From Blautia sp. Marseille-P3201T (GTDB taxonomy: Bacteria > Bacillota > Clostridia > Lachnospirales > Lachnospiraceae), in the NCBI RefSeq assembly GCF_900120295.1, contig NZ_LT635469.1, forward strand, positions 186,001 through 250,000: a stretch of 64,000 nt of DNA, given 5' to 3'. The notes under the pieces were generated by a model that did not search any database, was not told the DNA's origin, and was given only the letters and a program-made list of their open reading frames with translations. A program made the position numbers and the translations under genes. Each line of letters opens with the position of its first letter. Position 1 is the stretch's first letter. Shown one piece after another: positions 52,308-62,562 of the stretch.

Positions 52308-52443
52308 GAAGTGGTATCTTGCCCTTTATCAAATCTAAGACGATATCGTGTATGTGGATTATACCTTGGAGTGCCGTAAGGATGCGCAGTTTGCGGAAAT
52401 GAAATTATCACTTTGTGAGCCGCTTGCGCAATCTTTTTTATAA
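52303..52443 (+). pseudogene. Short coding fragment, unassigned
   Basis: Reads FEKWYLALYQI, a TAA, then DDIVYVDYTLECRKDAQF ... LCEPLAQSFL in one frame. It looks like the end of a protein with one stop. Family not recognised. It completes the debris between rlmD and the Wadjet operon; 52444-52523 has no gene. Confidence 0.4.
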
Positions 52444-52523
52444 GAAATTCTTTCGTTCTCTTGCATATCTTATTTTGATATGCTATTGTGAAAAAAACGA
52501 TATAGTATAAGGAGAACTATAAG

Positions 52524-54014
52524 ATGAAAATTCAGGAAAAAATGAAAAAGCCGGTGATGGAGGCGAAATATTTGAATGTAGAAAATACAGACAGATATCG
52601 CCCCATTATTCGGCTTTTTTATTTGAAATATGAAAAATTAAAATATTGGATGTATCAGGAAGAAGTTTTTGAAGAATTAAAGGAAGATTTGTATTTTCAA
52701 GAGTATACTATGGAGCAGTGCCAGCAGGATTTAGCAGCGCTTGCATCATGGGGGAATTTGATTACAATTCAGGATACCAGAAAAGCAGCTACGATTGAAG
52801 AATTTAAAAATAAAAAGTTCCGCTATCAGCTATCTGAAACAGCGGTAGAGATTGAGCGAATGGTTATTCGTATTGAAAATCTTTTCATTGAAGGTTCTTC
52901 CTTAGAGCCTACTTTGCTGGAAAGACTTCGTATTAATTTAGAAAAATTGGACGAAATGGTTTCTAAAGACGGAGAAAAATTATATGGCTGGTGGAATGAT
53001 TTGAATAATGATTTTATTCGTTTAAACCAGAATTATCAGGATTATATGAGAGAATTAAACAGTATTCGAGCAGAAGAAATGATGAAGACAAAAGAGTTTC
53101 TTGTGTTTAAAGATCGCCTGATTGAATATCTTCGTTCTTTTGTAAAAAGTTTGCAGATAAATGTAACAACTATTGAGCAGAAGCTTCGAAATGTAGATTT
53201 AAAATCAGTAAAAGATATATTGGAAAAAGTAACTGCTTATGAACTTTCTATTCCCAGAATGGAAGTGGAAATTGATGAACAGATGATTTACGACAAGGTA
53301 AAGGGACGCTGGGGAAGTATTTATGAATGGTTCGCAGGAAAAGACGGAATGGAGTCTGAGGCTGGGAAAGTATTTGATACAACAAATGAGATAATACGAA
53401 AAATCACCAGATATGCAACGAGAATTAGTGAAATGAGTAACCAGGGTTCGAATAGACGTGAAGAATATAAAAAACTGGCAGAAATATTCGGGAAGTGCCG
53501 TGATATCAATGAAGCTCATCGGTTATCGGCGGTTGTGTTTGGTATTGAAAAACCCCTTCATCTTAAGGGAAATTTAAAAAGAAATACCGACAGTATCAAT
53601 AGCGGAGTATATGAAGAAGATGCACATATTGTAACTGTAATTCCGCGAGTCAGAAATTATCGGGAGAAAGCTAAGAGAAGCGGAATTATTGACCGTTCAA
53701 AAGAGAAGGAAGCGATGCGCATAGCGATGATCCAGCGATTAAAAGAAGAGCAGAAATTATTAAAAAGTTATATTCATGACGGGCGTCTGGAGTTTGCAAA
53801 ACTTCCTGTGATTGAACCTCATGTGAGGGATATGTTTTTATTGTGGCTGTCAAAGGCATTGGAGAGGAAAGACTATTGTGCCAAGACAGAGGACGGACAG
53901 ATTTATTATATTGAACAGGGAAATGTAGAAGAATATTGTGTGTTGAAGTGTACGGATGGGGAATTTCAGATGCCTGCTTATACAATGGTGTTTGAAGAGG
54001 GAGAAGAAAGATGA
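52524..54014 (+). CDS. jetA: Wadjet protein JetA (DUF2397/TIGR02677, kleisin-like)
   Basis: 496 residues. N-terminal winged-helix-like part (YRPIIRLFYLKYEKLKYWMYQEEVFEEL, residues about 25-52) and a long helical body; the family is TIGR02677. It corresponds to the kleisin of type II Wadjet, which ties the SMC dimer together. Starts behind AAGGAG and overlaps jetB by 4 bases. First gene of a four-gene operon whose order matches known Wadjet systems. Promoter not clear; TTGATA at 52475 has poor spacing to a TATAGT. Confidence 0.88.
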   Translation: MKIQEKMKKPVMEAKYLNVENTDRYRPIIRLFYLKYEKLKYWMYQEEVFEELKEDLYFQEYTMEQCQQDLAALASWGNLITIQDTRKAATIEEFKNKKFRYQLSETAVEIERMVIRIENLFIEGSSLEPTLLERLRINLEKLDEMVSKDGEKLYGWWNDLNNDFIRLNQNYQDYMRELNSIRAEEMMKTKEFLVFKDRLIEYLRSFVKSLQINVTTIEQKLRNVDLKSVKDILEKVTAYELSIPRMEVEIDEQMIYDKVKGRWGSIYEWFAGKDGMESEAGKVFDTTNEIIRKITRYATRISEMSNQGSNRREEYKKLAEIFGKCRDINEAHRLSAVVFGIEKPLHLKGNLKRNTDSINSGVYEEDAHIVTVIPRVRNYREKAKRSGIIDRSKEKEAMRIAMIQRLKEEQKLLKSYIHDGRLEFAKLPVIEPHVRDMFLLWLSKALERKDYCAKTEDGQIYYIEQGNVEEYCVLKCTDGEFQMPAYTMVFEEGEER

Positions 54015-55159
54015 GAGCATTAGAGCAGTTGTTAAATCGGCGTTGGATTTTGAAATCCAAAGAGAAAGAGCTTTATTATCAGGTAAAGGAAGCCCTCGCA
54101 TCAGGTGAAGAGAAAAAATTTTTATCTGAGAAATTGGGATATCAGATTTTGGTAAACCCATATATGATTAAAGTAGAGAAAATGCCGGCAGTCCCGGAAA
54201 ACTGGATGGGAATTTTAGAGTTTAAAGAGCCGATAGAGTATGTATTCTTCTGCATTGTGTTAATGTTTCTGGAAGATAAAGAGGCAGAAGAACAATTTGT
54301 GTTATCAGAATTAACGGAGTATGTGCAGAGCCAGTATCGGGAAGAACCGATTGACTGGACAGTATATCGCTACAGACGATATATGATTAAAGTAATGAAA
54401 TATTGTGTATCTTGTGGTATTTTGAATGTGAACGATGGAAATGAAGAAGGATTTGCAAAAGATGATACAAATGAAGTTCTGTATGAAAATACAGGTGTTT
54501 CCCGGTATTTTATGAAAAATTTCACACAGGATATTATGGAATATACCTCTCCCAGAGAGTTCGAAAAAGAAGAGTGGATTGATGTAAATGAGGACAGGGG
54601 AATTGTCAGAAGACAGAGAGTGTACCGAAAATTATTGATGTCTATGGGAATGTATAAAGATATAGACTCCGAAGAGGATTTTGCTTATGTGAGAAATTAT
54701 CGGAATATGATACAAGGGGATATGTCGGACCTTTTTGACTGTGAATTACATGTACATAGTGGCAGTGCCTTTCTTATTTTAGGAGAGGAGTGCAGATTAG
54801 GGAGATGTTTTCCGGAGGGGAATACGCTTTCGGATATTGTTTTACTGCTGAATACGTTAATACAGGAAAAAGTAGAAACGGGAGAGATTATTGTTCCGGT
54901 GGATGAGAAAATCTGCATCTCAAAAGAGGAGTTTCGCGGATTAGTAGAAGAGTGCAAGGTGAAATTCAGTCAGGGTTTGAACAAGACATATCGGGAAATG
55001 ACTTTTGATGAATTTTATCGTGAAGTGACAGCTTATATGGAAGAACTTATGCTGGTAGAAATAAGATGGGATGATGTAGAGATAAAACCGGTAGCAGGAA
55101 AAATTTGCGGAAAATATCCAGATGATTTTTTGAAGAATGGAGAAAAAAATGAACAGTAA
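54011..55159 (+). CDS. jetB: Wadjet protein JetB (DUF2398/TIGR02678, KITE-like)
   Basis: 382 residues. Family DUF2398, marked by LEQLLNRRWILKSKEKELYY and the RYRRYMIKVMKYCVSCGILNV segment. In Wadjet it is the tandem winged-helix (KITE) subunit bound to the kleisin. Overlaps jetA by 4 bases and jetC by 11. Confidence 0.85.
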   Translation: MRALEQLLNRRWILKSKEKELYYQVKEALASGEEKKFLSEKLGYQILVNPYMIKVEKMPAVPENWMGILEFKEPIEYVFFCIVLMFLEDKEAEEQFVLSELTEYVQSQYREEPIDWTVYRYRRYMIKVMKYCVSCGILNVNDGNEEGFAKDDTNEVLYENTGVSRYFMKNFTQDIMEYTSPREFEKEEWIDVNEDRGIVRRQRVYRKLLMSMGMYKDIDSEEDFAYVRNYRNMIQGDMSDLFDCELHVHSGSAFLILGEECRLGRCFPEGNTLSDIVLLLNTLIQEKVETGEIIVPVDEKICISKEEFRGLVEECKVKFSQGLNKTYREMTFDEFYREVTAYMEELMLVEIRWDDVEIKPVAGKICGKYPDDFLKNGEKNEQ

Positions 55160-58100
55160 GTGGCAGATAAATAAAGTTGGATTGCTTGATTTTTGGTATT
55201 ACGATGAGGAAGAATTTGATTTTTTAGATGGGCGTATGCTGCTTCGAGGAGCAAATGGTTCCGGAAAATCTGTAACAATGCAGAGCTTTATCCCTCTTTT
55301 ATTGGATGGAAATATGCGACCGGAACGTTTGGATCCATTTGGCTCAAGAGCAAGAAAAATGGAAAATTATCTTCTGGAAGAGGGAGATGAACGCGAGGAA
55401 CGAACAGGCTATCTGTATATGGAATTAAAGCGTATGGAAAGCGAAGAGTATATGACTCTTGGAATTGGAATTCGGGCCAGAAAGAATAAAAAATTGGAAG
55501 CCTGGTATTTTTGTATTACAGATGGCAGACGTATTGGAAAAGATTTATTTTTATATAAAGATGTAGAAAATAAAATTACCTGTTCAAAAGGAGAATTAAA
55601 ATATCGCATTGGTGATGGCGGTAAAGTCATGGAAACACAGGGAGAATATGCGCAGTGTGTCAATCGTCTTCTTTTTGGTTTTGAAACGCAGGAGGAATAT
55701 AAAGAACTTCTGGAGCTTTTAATTCAGTTGCGTACACCAAAGCTGTCAAAAGATTTTAAACCAACAGTTATTAATGAAATTCTCAGCAGTTCTCTTCAGA
55801 CACTTTCAGAGGATGATTTACGTCCAATGTCAGAAGCAATTGAAAATATGGACAGTTTAAAAACGAATTTGGACACATTAAATGAGAGTATTCGTGCGGC
55901 TCGCCAGATTGAAAGAGTGTATGAACAGTATAACCAGATTGTACTTTACGACAAAGCATTGCTGTTTTCTGATGTAGTGAAGTCTTATGAAAATTCTGTA
56001 AAAAATGGGAAGCAGATTGAGAAAGATTTAATAACGTATACAGGAAAATTACAGGAAGAAGAGCAGCGTTATGAGACACTAAAGCAAGAGGAAGAAATAT
56101 TAAAAGAAGAAAAAATATCTTTGGATAAAAGTGATGCCGCACAATTAAAAGAGCAAGAAAAAAAGCTTACAGAGGAACTTTTAGAAAAGCAAAAAGAGAA
56201 AGAAGAGAAAGCGGAACAGGAGAGCAGCAAGAAGGAAAAGGAACTGGAAATAGAGCAAAAAATAAAAGAAGAACAGGAAAAAACAGAAGAAATTTGGAAA
56301 GAAATAGAGTCAAATCTGGAAGAGATGGAAACAGAAATAGACGAAGTTCCTTTTGATGAATTTACATTTTTAAAAAATGATATTTTAGAAGAAACAGAAA
56401 AAAATTATAATTTTTCTTCTCACAATCAGTTATTGAATACTTACATAAAGAATGTGGAAGCCGGAAAAGAAATTCTTTTAGCAGAAAAAAATACTCAGGA
56501 AAAATATGACCGTTGTTTGGCAGAATTGGATAATTGCAGAGAAGAAAGAACTTCTGCAGAAAAGGAAATGCAGCAGTATGAAAATCTTTTATATGAAACA
56601 AAGGAGGAGTTGACAGAGCAAATATATCGCTGGGAAAAAGCAAATCAAGAGTTGAATTTAACACCGGATACCATGCAGAATATCACAAGAAAGCTGGAGG
56701 CTTATGAGTTTGGAAGTGACTATTCAGAAATAAGAGAATTAGCAAAGCCACAATTATATAAATTGGAACGACAATTTGCAGAAGAAAAAATGATATTCGG
56801 AAAAAGCCTTGAGGGAGAGCGGGAAAATCTCAGAAATGCAGAAGATGAGTTGGAAAGCTGGAAAAATCAGAAAGATCCGGAACCGGAACAACCGGATTGT
56901 GTAAAAGAAAACCGTAGGATTTTGCAGGAAAAGGGAATTCCATATCTTGAATTTTACAAGACTATTGAATTTGAAAAAGAGTTGACAGAAAAGAGCATGA
57001 ACCGTCTGGAAGAAGCGCTGTTTCAGATGGGAGTGCTGGATGCTTTGATTGTTCCGGAAGAATACCGGGAGCAGATATATGCCTTGGATACAGGTGTGTG
57101 TGATAAATATTTATTTAGTGATGTTGCCCATGTTCGCCAGAATTTAGAGGATGTTCTGGAAGTAGATAATGGAGAAAATGATATTCTTCTGTATCAGAAA
57201 ATTTCAAATATTCTTTCTGCAATTGGCTTTGGCGGAAAAGAAGCAGAACGAGGAAATTCCTGGATTGATGCAGAAGGAAATTATCGTCTGGGAGTTTTAG
57301 AAGGGACTGTTACCAAGGAGTATCAGGCACGTTTTATTGGCGTGCATGCAAGAGAGAAATACAGAGAAGAAAAAATAGAAGAACTAGCAGAACTTTGTAA
57401 TCAAATCAGAGATAGGAAGAAAAAGCTGGAAATTCAGTTGGAAGAAAATAAGAAGAGGACAGAAAAATTACAGGCAGAATGGAAGGCATTTCCGGGGGAT
57501 GAAGATTTAAAAATAGCTGCAAAAGAATTTTCCGACAGGGAGTATAAACTGGAACTAAAAAATAAAAAGCTATGGGAGCAGCAGGAGTTGACAGCAAAAG
57601 AGCGAAAAGAGCTGGATGAAGTGCGCATAAAGGCAAGGGAAATTTGCGGAAAATCCTATCTGTCGCCGAGGCTGGATATTTTTACACAGGCGTTTCAGTC
57701 ATTACAGAGATATAAAGAACTGGCATCAGAACTACAGGTTTCTTACGGAAACTATCAGAATGGAGTTCGGTTTGTAAAAAGCCAGAAGGAATATTGGGAC
57801 GAGCTGGAGGGAGATTTGGATGATATCCGATATGAATTAAATCGTATTTGTTTAAAGATAAGAGAGTTAGAAGGATACCTATTATCTGTTCAAAAACAAT
57901 TAGAATTAACAGATTATCAAGAGATTAAAGAACGATTAGATTATTGCGTGGACCGGCTTGGAAAAATTCCAAAAGAAAGAGAAAATTGTGTAAGAAATCA
58001 AGAGGCTTACTGCAAAGAGATAGAGTCTTTAAAGGGGAAAAGCAGTGAAAATGAACAGAAACGTCAAGAGCTTCTTGCAAAAAAAGAAATCTATCAGAAG

Positions 58101-59243
58101 GTTTTTGAACTGGAATATAATCTTGAATATGTAAAACGTGAATTTGTTGTTACAGATGATATGGAGGATCAGGCAAAGAAAATTTGCAGTCTGTTTGGCG
58201 GAAGTTTTGGGAATAAAAAACAGAGTGATTTATTTGGAAATCTTCAGGAAGTATATCATCAAAACAGAAGCTATCTTCTGGAATATCAGATTACCTTGCA
58301 GTCTCTGTTTGAAGAACTGGATCAAGAGAGTGATTTCTTAGATGTAAGTGTGAAAAGAATTGATATTTCGGCAAAATATCGTGGAACAGCCGTAAAATTT
58401 AAAGAATTAATAGAGAAAATGAGCGAAGATGTCGAAATGCTGGAACGTATTTTAAGCGACCGTGACAGAGAGTTATTTGAGGATATTCTGGCAAATACAA
58501 TCAGTAAAAAAATTCGAGGTAAAATCCAGGCAAGTAAACGCTGGGTGGAAAAAATGAATACATTGATGGAGTCTATGCAGACGTCCAGTGGATTAAAATT
58601 AAGTCTTAAATGGAAAAATAAAAGAGCAGAAAAAGAAGAACAGTTGGATACAAAAGCGCTGGTAGAACTTCTGCAAAAAGATGTGGAAATTATGCGCGAA
58701 GAAGAGATAGAAAGTCTCTCCAGACATTTTCGTTCCAAGATTGAAGAAGCCAGAAAAATCGCAGGAGATATGGGAAATGTTCAATCCTTCCATGCCACTA
58801 TGCGTGAGGTATTAGATTACCGAAAATGGTTTGAATTCCAATTAGAATGTCAAAAGACAGGGGAAAAGAAAAAAGAGCTGACGGACCGCGTATTTTTTAC
58901 TTTTAGCGGCGGCGAGAAAGCAATGGCAATGTACGTACCTCTTTTCTCGGCAGTTGTTGCAAAATATGCCGGTGCACGTTTCGATGCACCGAAACTGATT
59001 TCGCTTGATGAGGCATTTGCCGGTGTTGATGAAACAAACATTCGAGATATGTTCCGTTTGATGGTGGAATTTGAATTTAATTTTATGATTAATTCACAAA
59101 TTTTATGGGGAGATTATGATACTGTTCCGGGGCTGGCGATTTATCAGCTAATTCGCCCGGAAAATGCTAAATTTGTCTCTGTTATTCGCTATATTTGGAA
59201 CGGAAAAGTAAAAACTATGGTCACAGGAGAACGAAGGGAGTAA
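55149..59243 (+). CDS. jetC: Wadjet protein JetC (SMC/MukB-like ATPase)
   Basis: 1364 residues of an SMC-type ATPase (TIGR02680). Walker A GANGSGKS at about residues 34-41, long Glu/Lys coiled coils (about 270-600 and 740-1000) around a hinge, then the signature FSGGEKAMAM (about 1252) and Walker B LISLDEAFAGVDETN (about 1283). It extrudes DNA loops and senses small circular plasmids. ATG 55149 has GGAG at 6 bases and is preferred over ATG 55137, which lacks a site. The stop abuts the jetD start. Confidence 0.93.
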   Translation: MNSKWQINKVGLLDFWYYDEEEFDFLDGRMLLRGANGSGKSVTMQSFIPLLLDGNMRPERLDPFGSRARKMENYLLEEGDEREERTGYLYMELKRMESEEYMTLGIGIRARKNKKLEAWYFCITDGRRIGKDLFLYKDVENKITCSKGELKYRIGDGGKVMETQGEYAQCVNRLLFGFETQEEYKELLELLIQLRTPKLSKDFKPTVINEILSSSLQTLSEDDLRPMSEAIENMDSLKTNLDTLNESIRAARQIERVYEQYNQIVLYDKALLFSDVVKSYENSVKNGKQIEKDLITYTGKLQEEEQRYETLKQEEEILKEEKISLDKSDAAQLKEQEKKLTEELLEKQKEKEEKAEQESSKKEKELEIEQKIKEEQEKTEEIWKEIESNLEEMETEIDEVPFDEFTFLKNDILEETEKNYNFSSHNQLLNTYIKNVEAGKEILLAEKNTQEKYDRCLAELDNCREERTSAEKEMQQYENLLYETKEELTEQIYRWEKANQELNLTPDTMQNITRKLEAYEFGSDYSEIRELAKPQLYKLERQFAEEKMIFGKSLEGERENLRNAEDELESWKNQKDPEPEQPDCVKENRRILQEKGIPYLEFYKTIEFEKELTEKSMNRLEEALFQMGVLDALIVPEEYREQIYALDTGVCDKYLFSDVAHVRQNLEDVLEVDNGENDILLYQKISNILSAIGFGGKEAERGNSWIDAEGNYRLGVLEGTVTKEYQARFIGVHAREKYREEKIEELAELCNQIRDRKKKLEIQLEENKKRTEKLQAEWKAFPGDEDLKIAAKEFSDREYKLELKNKKLWEQQELTAKERKELDEVRIKAREICGKSYLSPRLDIFTQAFQSLQRYKELASELQVSYGNYQNGVRFVKSQKEYWDELEGDLDDIRYELNRICLKIRELEGYLLSVQKQLELTDYQEIKERLDYCVDRLGKIPKERENCVRNQEAYCKEIESLKGKSSENEQKRQELLAKKEIYQKVFELEYNLEYVKREFVVTDDMEDQAKKICSLFGGSFGNKKQSDLFGNLQEVYHQNRSYLLEYQITLQSLFEELDQESDFLDVSVKRIDISAKYRGTAVKFKELIEKMSEDVEMLERILSDRDRELFEDILANTISKKIRGKIQASKRWVEKMNTLMESMQTSSGLKLSLKWKNKRAEKEEQLDTKALVELLQKDVEIMREEEIESLSRHFRSKIEEARKIAGDMGNVQSFHATMREVLDYRKWFEFQLECQKTGEKKKELTDRVFFTFSGGEKAMAMYVPLFSAVVAKYAGARFDAPKLISLDEAFAGVDETNIRDMFRLMVEFEFNFMINSQILWGDYDTVPGLAIYQLIRPENAKFVSVIRYIWNGKVKTMVTGERRE

Positions 59244-60554
59244 ATGGAAAAAGAGAAAAAGCAGGTGCTGCTTCAGGAATGCTTGAAATATTTTAAAGAG
59301 CGCTCAGTTTATCGGAAATTGTTTGAGAAAATGAAGGAAAAATATGAAAGTCTGGGGCGTATTGGTGGAAAAGTAGTTCTGACCGGATTAAGTCCTGTGG
59401 ATAAGATGCAGCTCGGAGGTTTTTTGCAGAAAGATTATACAGAAAATAAATCAGTAACCATATCTGCGGAAGTATTTGAGGCCTGCTTATCTACCAGTAA
59501 ATTTGCCGGAATTTCTTTGGAAGAATTGTTAAAGGCATATTTTGACAGAGAATTAGTAGTCAAAAAAGAAGAACGAAAAAAGGAAAATGAAAAGAAAGAT
59601 TTGTTTTTCAAGCATATTTTAGATGAATGTGAAGGCAGATACTCAGCTCAATGGCTGCAAAATACTTTAGAAGAACATACAAAGGGATACGAGATATTAA
59701 TTCAAAAGTACAATAGTGAGCCTGAAAAACTATATGGGATTTTGAAAACAGTTTTATCCGTGGCAGAGAATGTTTTAACGGAAAGAGAAAAAAATCTCAT
59801 AGTGCAGAAAGAGCTTTTAGCAGTTTTTGCGGCAAAGACCACAGGAGATCCTCATTATTTCGACAGAGGGACAACAGCAGAAAAACTGCTTTTGGCTGTT
59901 CTTTCTACATATTTAGCAGAAGAAAAAGATGAAGAATTATCTGTTTCTGAGAGGCAAAATCAAATCTTTTACAGAGCTGGGATATTAAAAGATGATTTAT
60001 CAAATGATACACTTGTGTATGGAATTCATGCTTGGAAACAGGATGGAAGGCTGCACGAAGGAATAGAAGGATTTTTGCATGAAAAAGAACCAATTCGCTT
60101 GACCCTTCGCACCATTGGAAATCTGAAATGTGTTTGTGCAGAACAGAAGAACATTTATGTGTTTGAAAATCCATCGGTTTTTGCAGTTTTTGTAAAAAAG
60201 TATCCAAAGTGCTCTGCAATTTGTGTAAATGGACAGCCAAGACTGGCGGTGCTTGTTTTATTAGATTTTTTAAAAGAAGAACATATTTTTTATTATAACG
60301 GAGATTTTGACCCGGAAGGGCTTTTAATTGCTCAACGTTTGAAAGAACGTTACGAAAAAAGCTGTTATCTCTGGAAGTATGAGACAAAATGGTATAAAAA
60401 ATATTTATCTAATGTGGAACTGAGTGAAGCCAGAATAAAGAAACTGGAAAAAGTATATCTACCTGAGCTGCAAGAACTAAAAGTATGTATGCAGGAAAAG
60501 AAGAAGGCGGCGTATCAGGAGACTATGCTGGATATATTGGAGCTGTCGCTTTAA
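59244..60554 (+). CDS. jetD: Wadjet nuclease JetD (DUF2399, Toprim)
   Basis: 436 residues. The C-terminal DUF2399 domain is Toprim-like: the Glu in VFENPSVF (about residue 308) and the DxD in YYNGDFDPEGLL (about residue 353). It cleaves the plasmid held by JetABC. The N-terminal part (KVVLTGLSPVDKMQLGGFL) is the DUF3323-type domain. It begins with the first base after the jetC stop, with GGGAG just upstream. Confidence 0.9.
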   Translation: MEKEKKQVLLQECLKYFKERSVYRKLFEKMKEKYESLGRIGGKVVLTGLSPVDKMQLGGFLQKDYTENKSVTISAEVFEACLSTSKFAGISLEELLKAYFDRELVVKKEERKKENEKKDLFFKHILDECEGRYSAQWLQNTLEEHTKGYEILIQKYNSEPEKLYGILKTVLSVAENVLTEREKNLIVQKELLAVFAAKTTGDPHYFDRGTTAEKLLLAVLSTYLAEEKDEELSVSERQNQIFYRAGILKDDLSNDTLVYGIHAWKQDGRLHEGIEGFLHEKEPIRLTLRTIGNLKCVCAEQKNIYVFENPSVFAVFVKKYPKCSAICVNGQPRLAVLVLLDFLKEEHIFYYNGDFDPEGLLIAQRLKERYEKSCYLWKYETKWYKKYLSNVELSEARIKKLEKVYLPELQELKVCMQEKKKAAYQETMLDILELSL

Positions 60555-60687
60555 GTACATATTGAGAATATTTATACATTTCACACTTAGTTTGCGCTTG
60601 CTTTGAGTTTATAATCTCAAAGTGTGCTCAACAAATTCGCTAAAAATGTATAAATATTCTTTATGCTTACTTAATATGATAGCTTCT
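60552..60687. repeat. Long-hairpin repeat, copy D
   Basis: Core 60573-60652 (arms TATACATTT / AAAATGTATA, inner CTTTGAG / CTCAAAG) flanked by AGAATATT / AATATTCT. It starts at the jetD stop and separates convergent genes. The left outer arm GAGCTGTCGCTTTAAGTACATA is inside the jetD end and matches the terminator family at 25081; the right outer arm is diverged. Confidence 0.78.
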
Positions 60688-60695
60688 GTCCCTTT

Positions 60696-62561
60696 TTATT
60701 TGTTATAATACTGTGCCTGAGCATTCCAAAGTTCATAATATTTCCCATTTTTATCGTTAATCAGTTCTTCATGTGTTCCTTTCTGAACCACATTTCCTTC
60801 ATGAAATACAGCAATTTCATCACAGAATTTGCAAGATGACAGGCGATGTGAAATATAAACAGTTGTTTTATCTGTCACAATATCATTAAATTTACTGTAT
60901 ATTTCTGCCTCTGCAACAGGGTCTAAAGCGGCCGTTGGTTCATCTAAAATAATGAAGGGTGCATCTTTATAAAGGGCTCTGGCAATAGCGATTTTCTGAG
61001 CTTCTCCTCCGGATATCTGAATACCGCTTTCATCTAAGTCTTTATAAAGATAGGTATCTAAACCTTTTGGCATGGAGGCAAACCGTGTTTCAAAACCGGC
61101 ATTTTTTAAACACAAAGCTGCCCGATTAGTGTCATAGTGTGCAGCACCGGCAACATTTTCTCCCAGAGGCAGTGCCAGCAGCTGAAAGTCCTGAAAAACA
61201 ACAGAAAAGATGCTGATATAATCATCGTATTTATATTTTCGAATATCAATTCCGTTTAAAAAAATGTGCCCTTCTGTGGGGTCATACAGACGACAGAGAA
61301 GCTTGATAAATGTGGTTTTTCCACTGCCATTCATACCGACTACGGCAAGACGTCTGCCTATATGAAATTTTAAATTAATGTGCCGCAAGGCCCACTGTTC
61401 TGTACCTGGATAACGAAAGGAAACATCTCGGAATTCCACTTCATACTTTCTGTCAGACCGTTTTTCAGTGGTGAGACTGCCTTGGTACATGTGGTTTGGA
61501 ATATCCAGAAATTTAAAACTGGATACTAAAAATTCCCCATTGCTTTGTATTGCACCAACAGTGGTAAGAAAGGCAGATACACCGCCGAAAAGCTGGGTGA
61601 TTGCACCGATATATTGTGTGACAGAGCCTACTCCAAAAGCCCCGGCCCATGCTTTCAGACACACATATAGATATACAACACCGGTCAAAGCAACAGACAT
61701 ACACTGAGAAAGTGCATGCAAAAGCCCCATAGGTCCCATAGCAGATTTGGCAATATCGGAATGGGCGCTGAAGATGGTACATTCGGCCATGCGAGGATTA
61801 CATATATTCTCCTGCTGCTGATACATTCGAAGGTCTGCTGCTCTCTTTTTATCATGACTCATAAAACCGAAGAAATAGAAAAAGCGATTACCCAGACGAG
61901 CTTCTTTGGCATAGTTTGTCATATATTTGTCCCCCATAGTTTTACAGACAGGAGAAGCAATGGCAATAAATAGTAAAAGTAAAAGAATTCCCACAGCAAA
62001 AATGGGGTGATTGATTACTTCCAGGTTACTTTCTTTGGGAACCTGTGCTGTAAATAAACTGACAGACAGGCTGATACCCCCTATCATCTGAAAGAGTGCA
62101 GTAATCAGTTCCTCGAAGAAGGAAAGCGTTTTGTAAATCCCCCATCCGGACCAATATTTTGTCTGGATAATCTGGGAATATAAATCAAAAACAGGCTGTC
62201 TTTCTATATCTGCATAATCTAAATTTAACATTTTTTTCATATAGATTTGTCTGTCTAAAGAGTGAGCACAGCTTTTTTCATAATCCAGCCAATGCTTTAA
62301 AATACTATTCAATAAAGCACATAGAGAGGTACAGGTCAGAGTTAAAATAACCCATTTTGAAAGGACTTCTACATTCCGATTTCCGGAGAGTTCATTGATA
62401 ATCTGAGCAGACAGGAAGATAGTTACATAAGGAGTTAATGCTTTCACCATAGAGGAAAAACCTGCTGAAAAAAAGAAACCGGGACAGAGCTTCCACCAGA
62501 TTTTCCAAGCTCTTATGTTCATTTTCCAGGCAGAGTGGGCAGTTGCTTTTTTACTTGTCAC
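60696..62561 (-). CDS. ABC exporter, ATPase fused to membrane domain (second of pair)
   Basis: 621 residues. Six membrane helices in the N-terminal ~340 residues, then an ATPase with GMNGSGKTTFIKL (Walker A), SGGEAQKIAIARALY (signature; SGGEAQ is a variant of SGGQ) and FIILDEPTAALDPVAE (Walker B). Starts at GTG 62561 with GGAGG 8 bases upstream, one base after the partner's stop. Likely forms a heterodimer exporting a peptide, lipid or drug; substrate unknown. Confidence 0.88.
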   Translation of the reverse strand: MTSKKATAHSAWKMNIRAWKIWWKLCPGFFFSAGFSSMVKALTPYVTIFLSAQIINELSGNRNVEVLSKWVILTLTCTSLCALLNSILKHWLDYEKSCAHSLDRQIYMKKMLNLDYADIERQPVFDLYSQIIQTKYWSGWGIYKTLSFFEELITALFQMIGGISLSVSLFTAQVPKESNLEVINHPIFAVGILLLLLFIAIASPVCKTMGDKYMTNYAKEARLGNRFFYFFGFMSHDKKRAADLRMYQQQENICNPRMAECTIFSAHSDIAKSAMGPMGLLHALSQCMSVALTGVVYLYVCLKAWAGAFGVGSVTQYIGAITQLFGGVSAFLTTVGAIQSNGEFLVSSFKFLDIPNHMYQGSLTTEKRSDRKYEVEFRDVSFRYPGTEQWALRHINLKFHIGRRLAVVGMNGSGKTTFIKLLCRLYDPTEGHIFLNGIDIRKYKYDDYISIFSVVFQDFQLLALPLGENVAGAAHYDTNRAALCLKNAGFETRFASMPKGLDTYLYKDLDESGIQISGGEAQKIAIARALYKDAPFIILDEPTAALDPVAEAEIYSKFNDIVTDKTTVYISHRLSSCKFCDEIAVFHEGNVVQKGTHEELINDKNGKYYELWNAQAQYYNK

Positions 62562-62562
62562 T

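Noticed and set aside
53440-53455. GGTTCGAAT resembling a tRNA T-arm
   Set aside because: It lies inside jetA in a clean coding frame with no cloverleaf around it. No tRNA was found in the window.
56362-57636. Several minus-strand frames opposite jetC
   Set aside because: Shadows of the Glu/Lys coiled coil; Phe/Leu-rich, no start signals.
15876-60687. CRISPR array explanation for the four dispersed repeats
   Set aside because: Copies are many kilobases apart, long and palindromic, with no spacers or cas genes.
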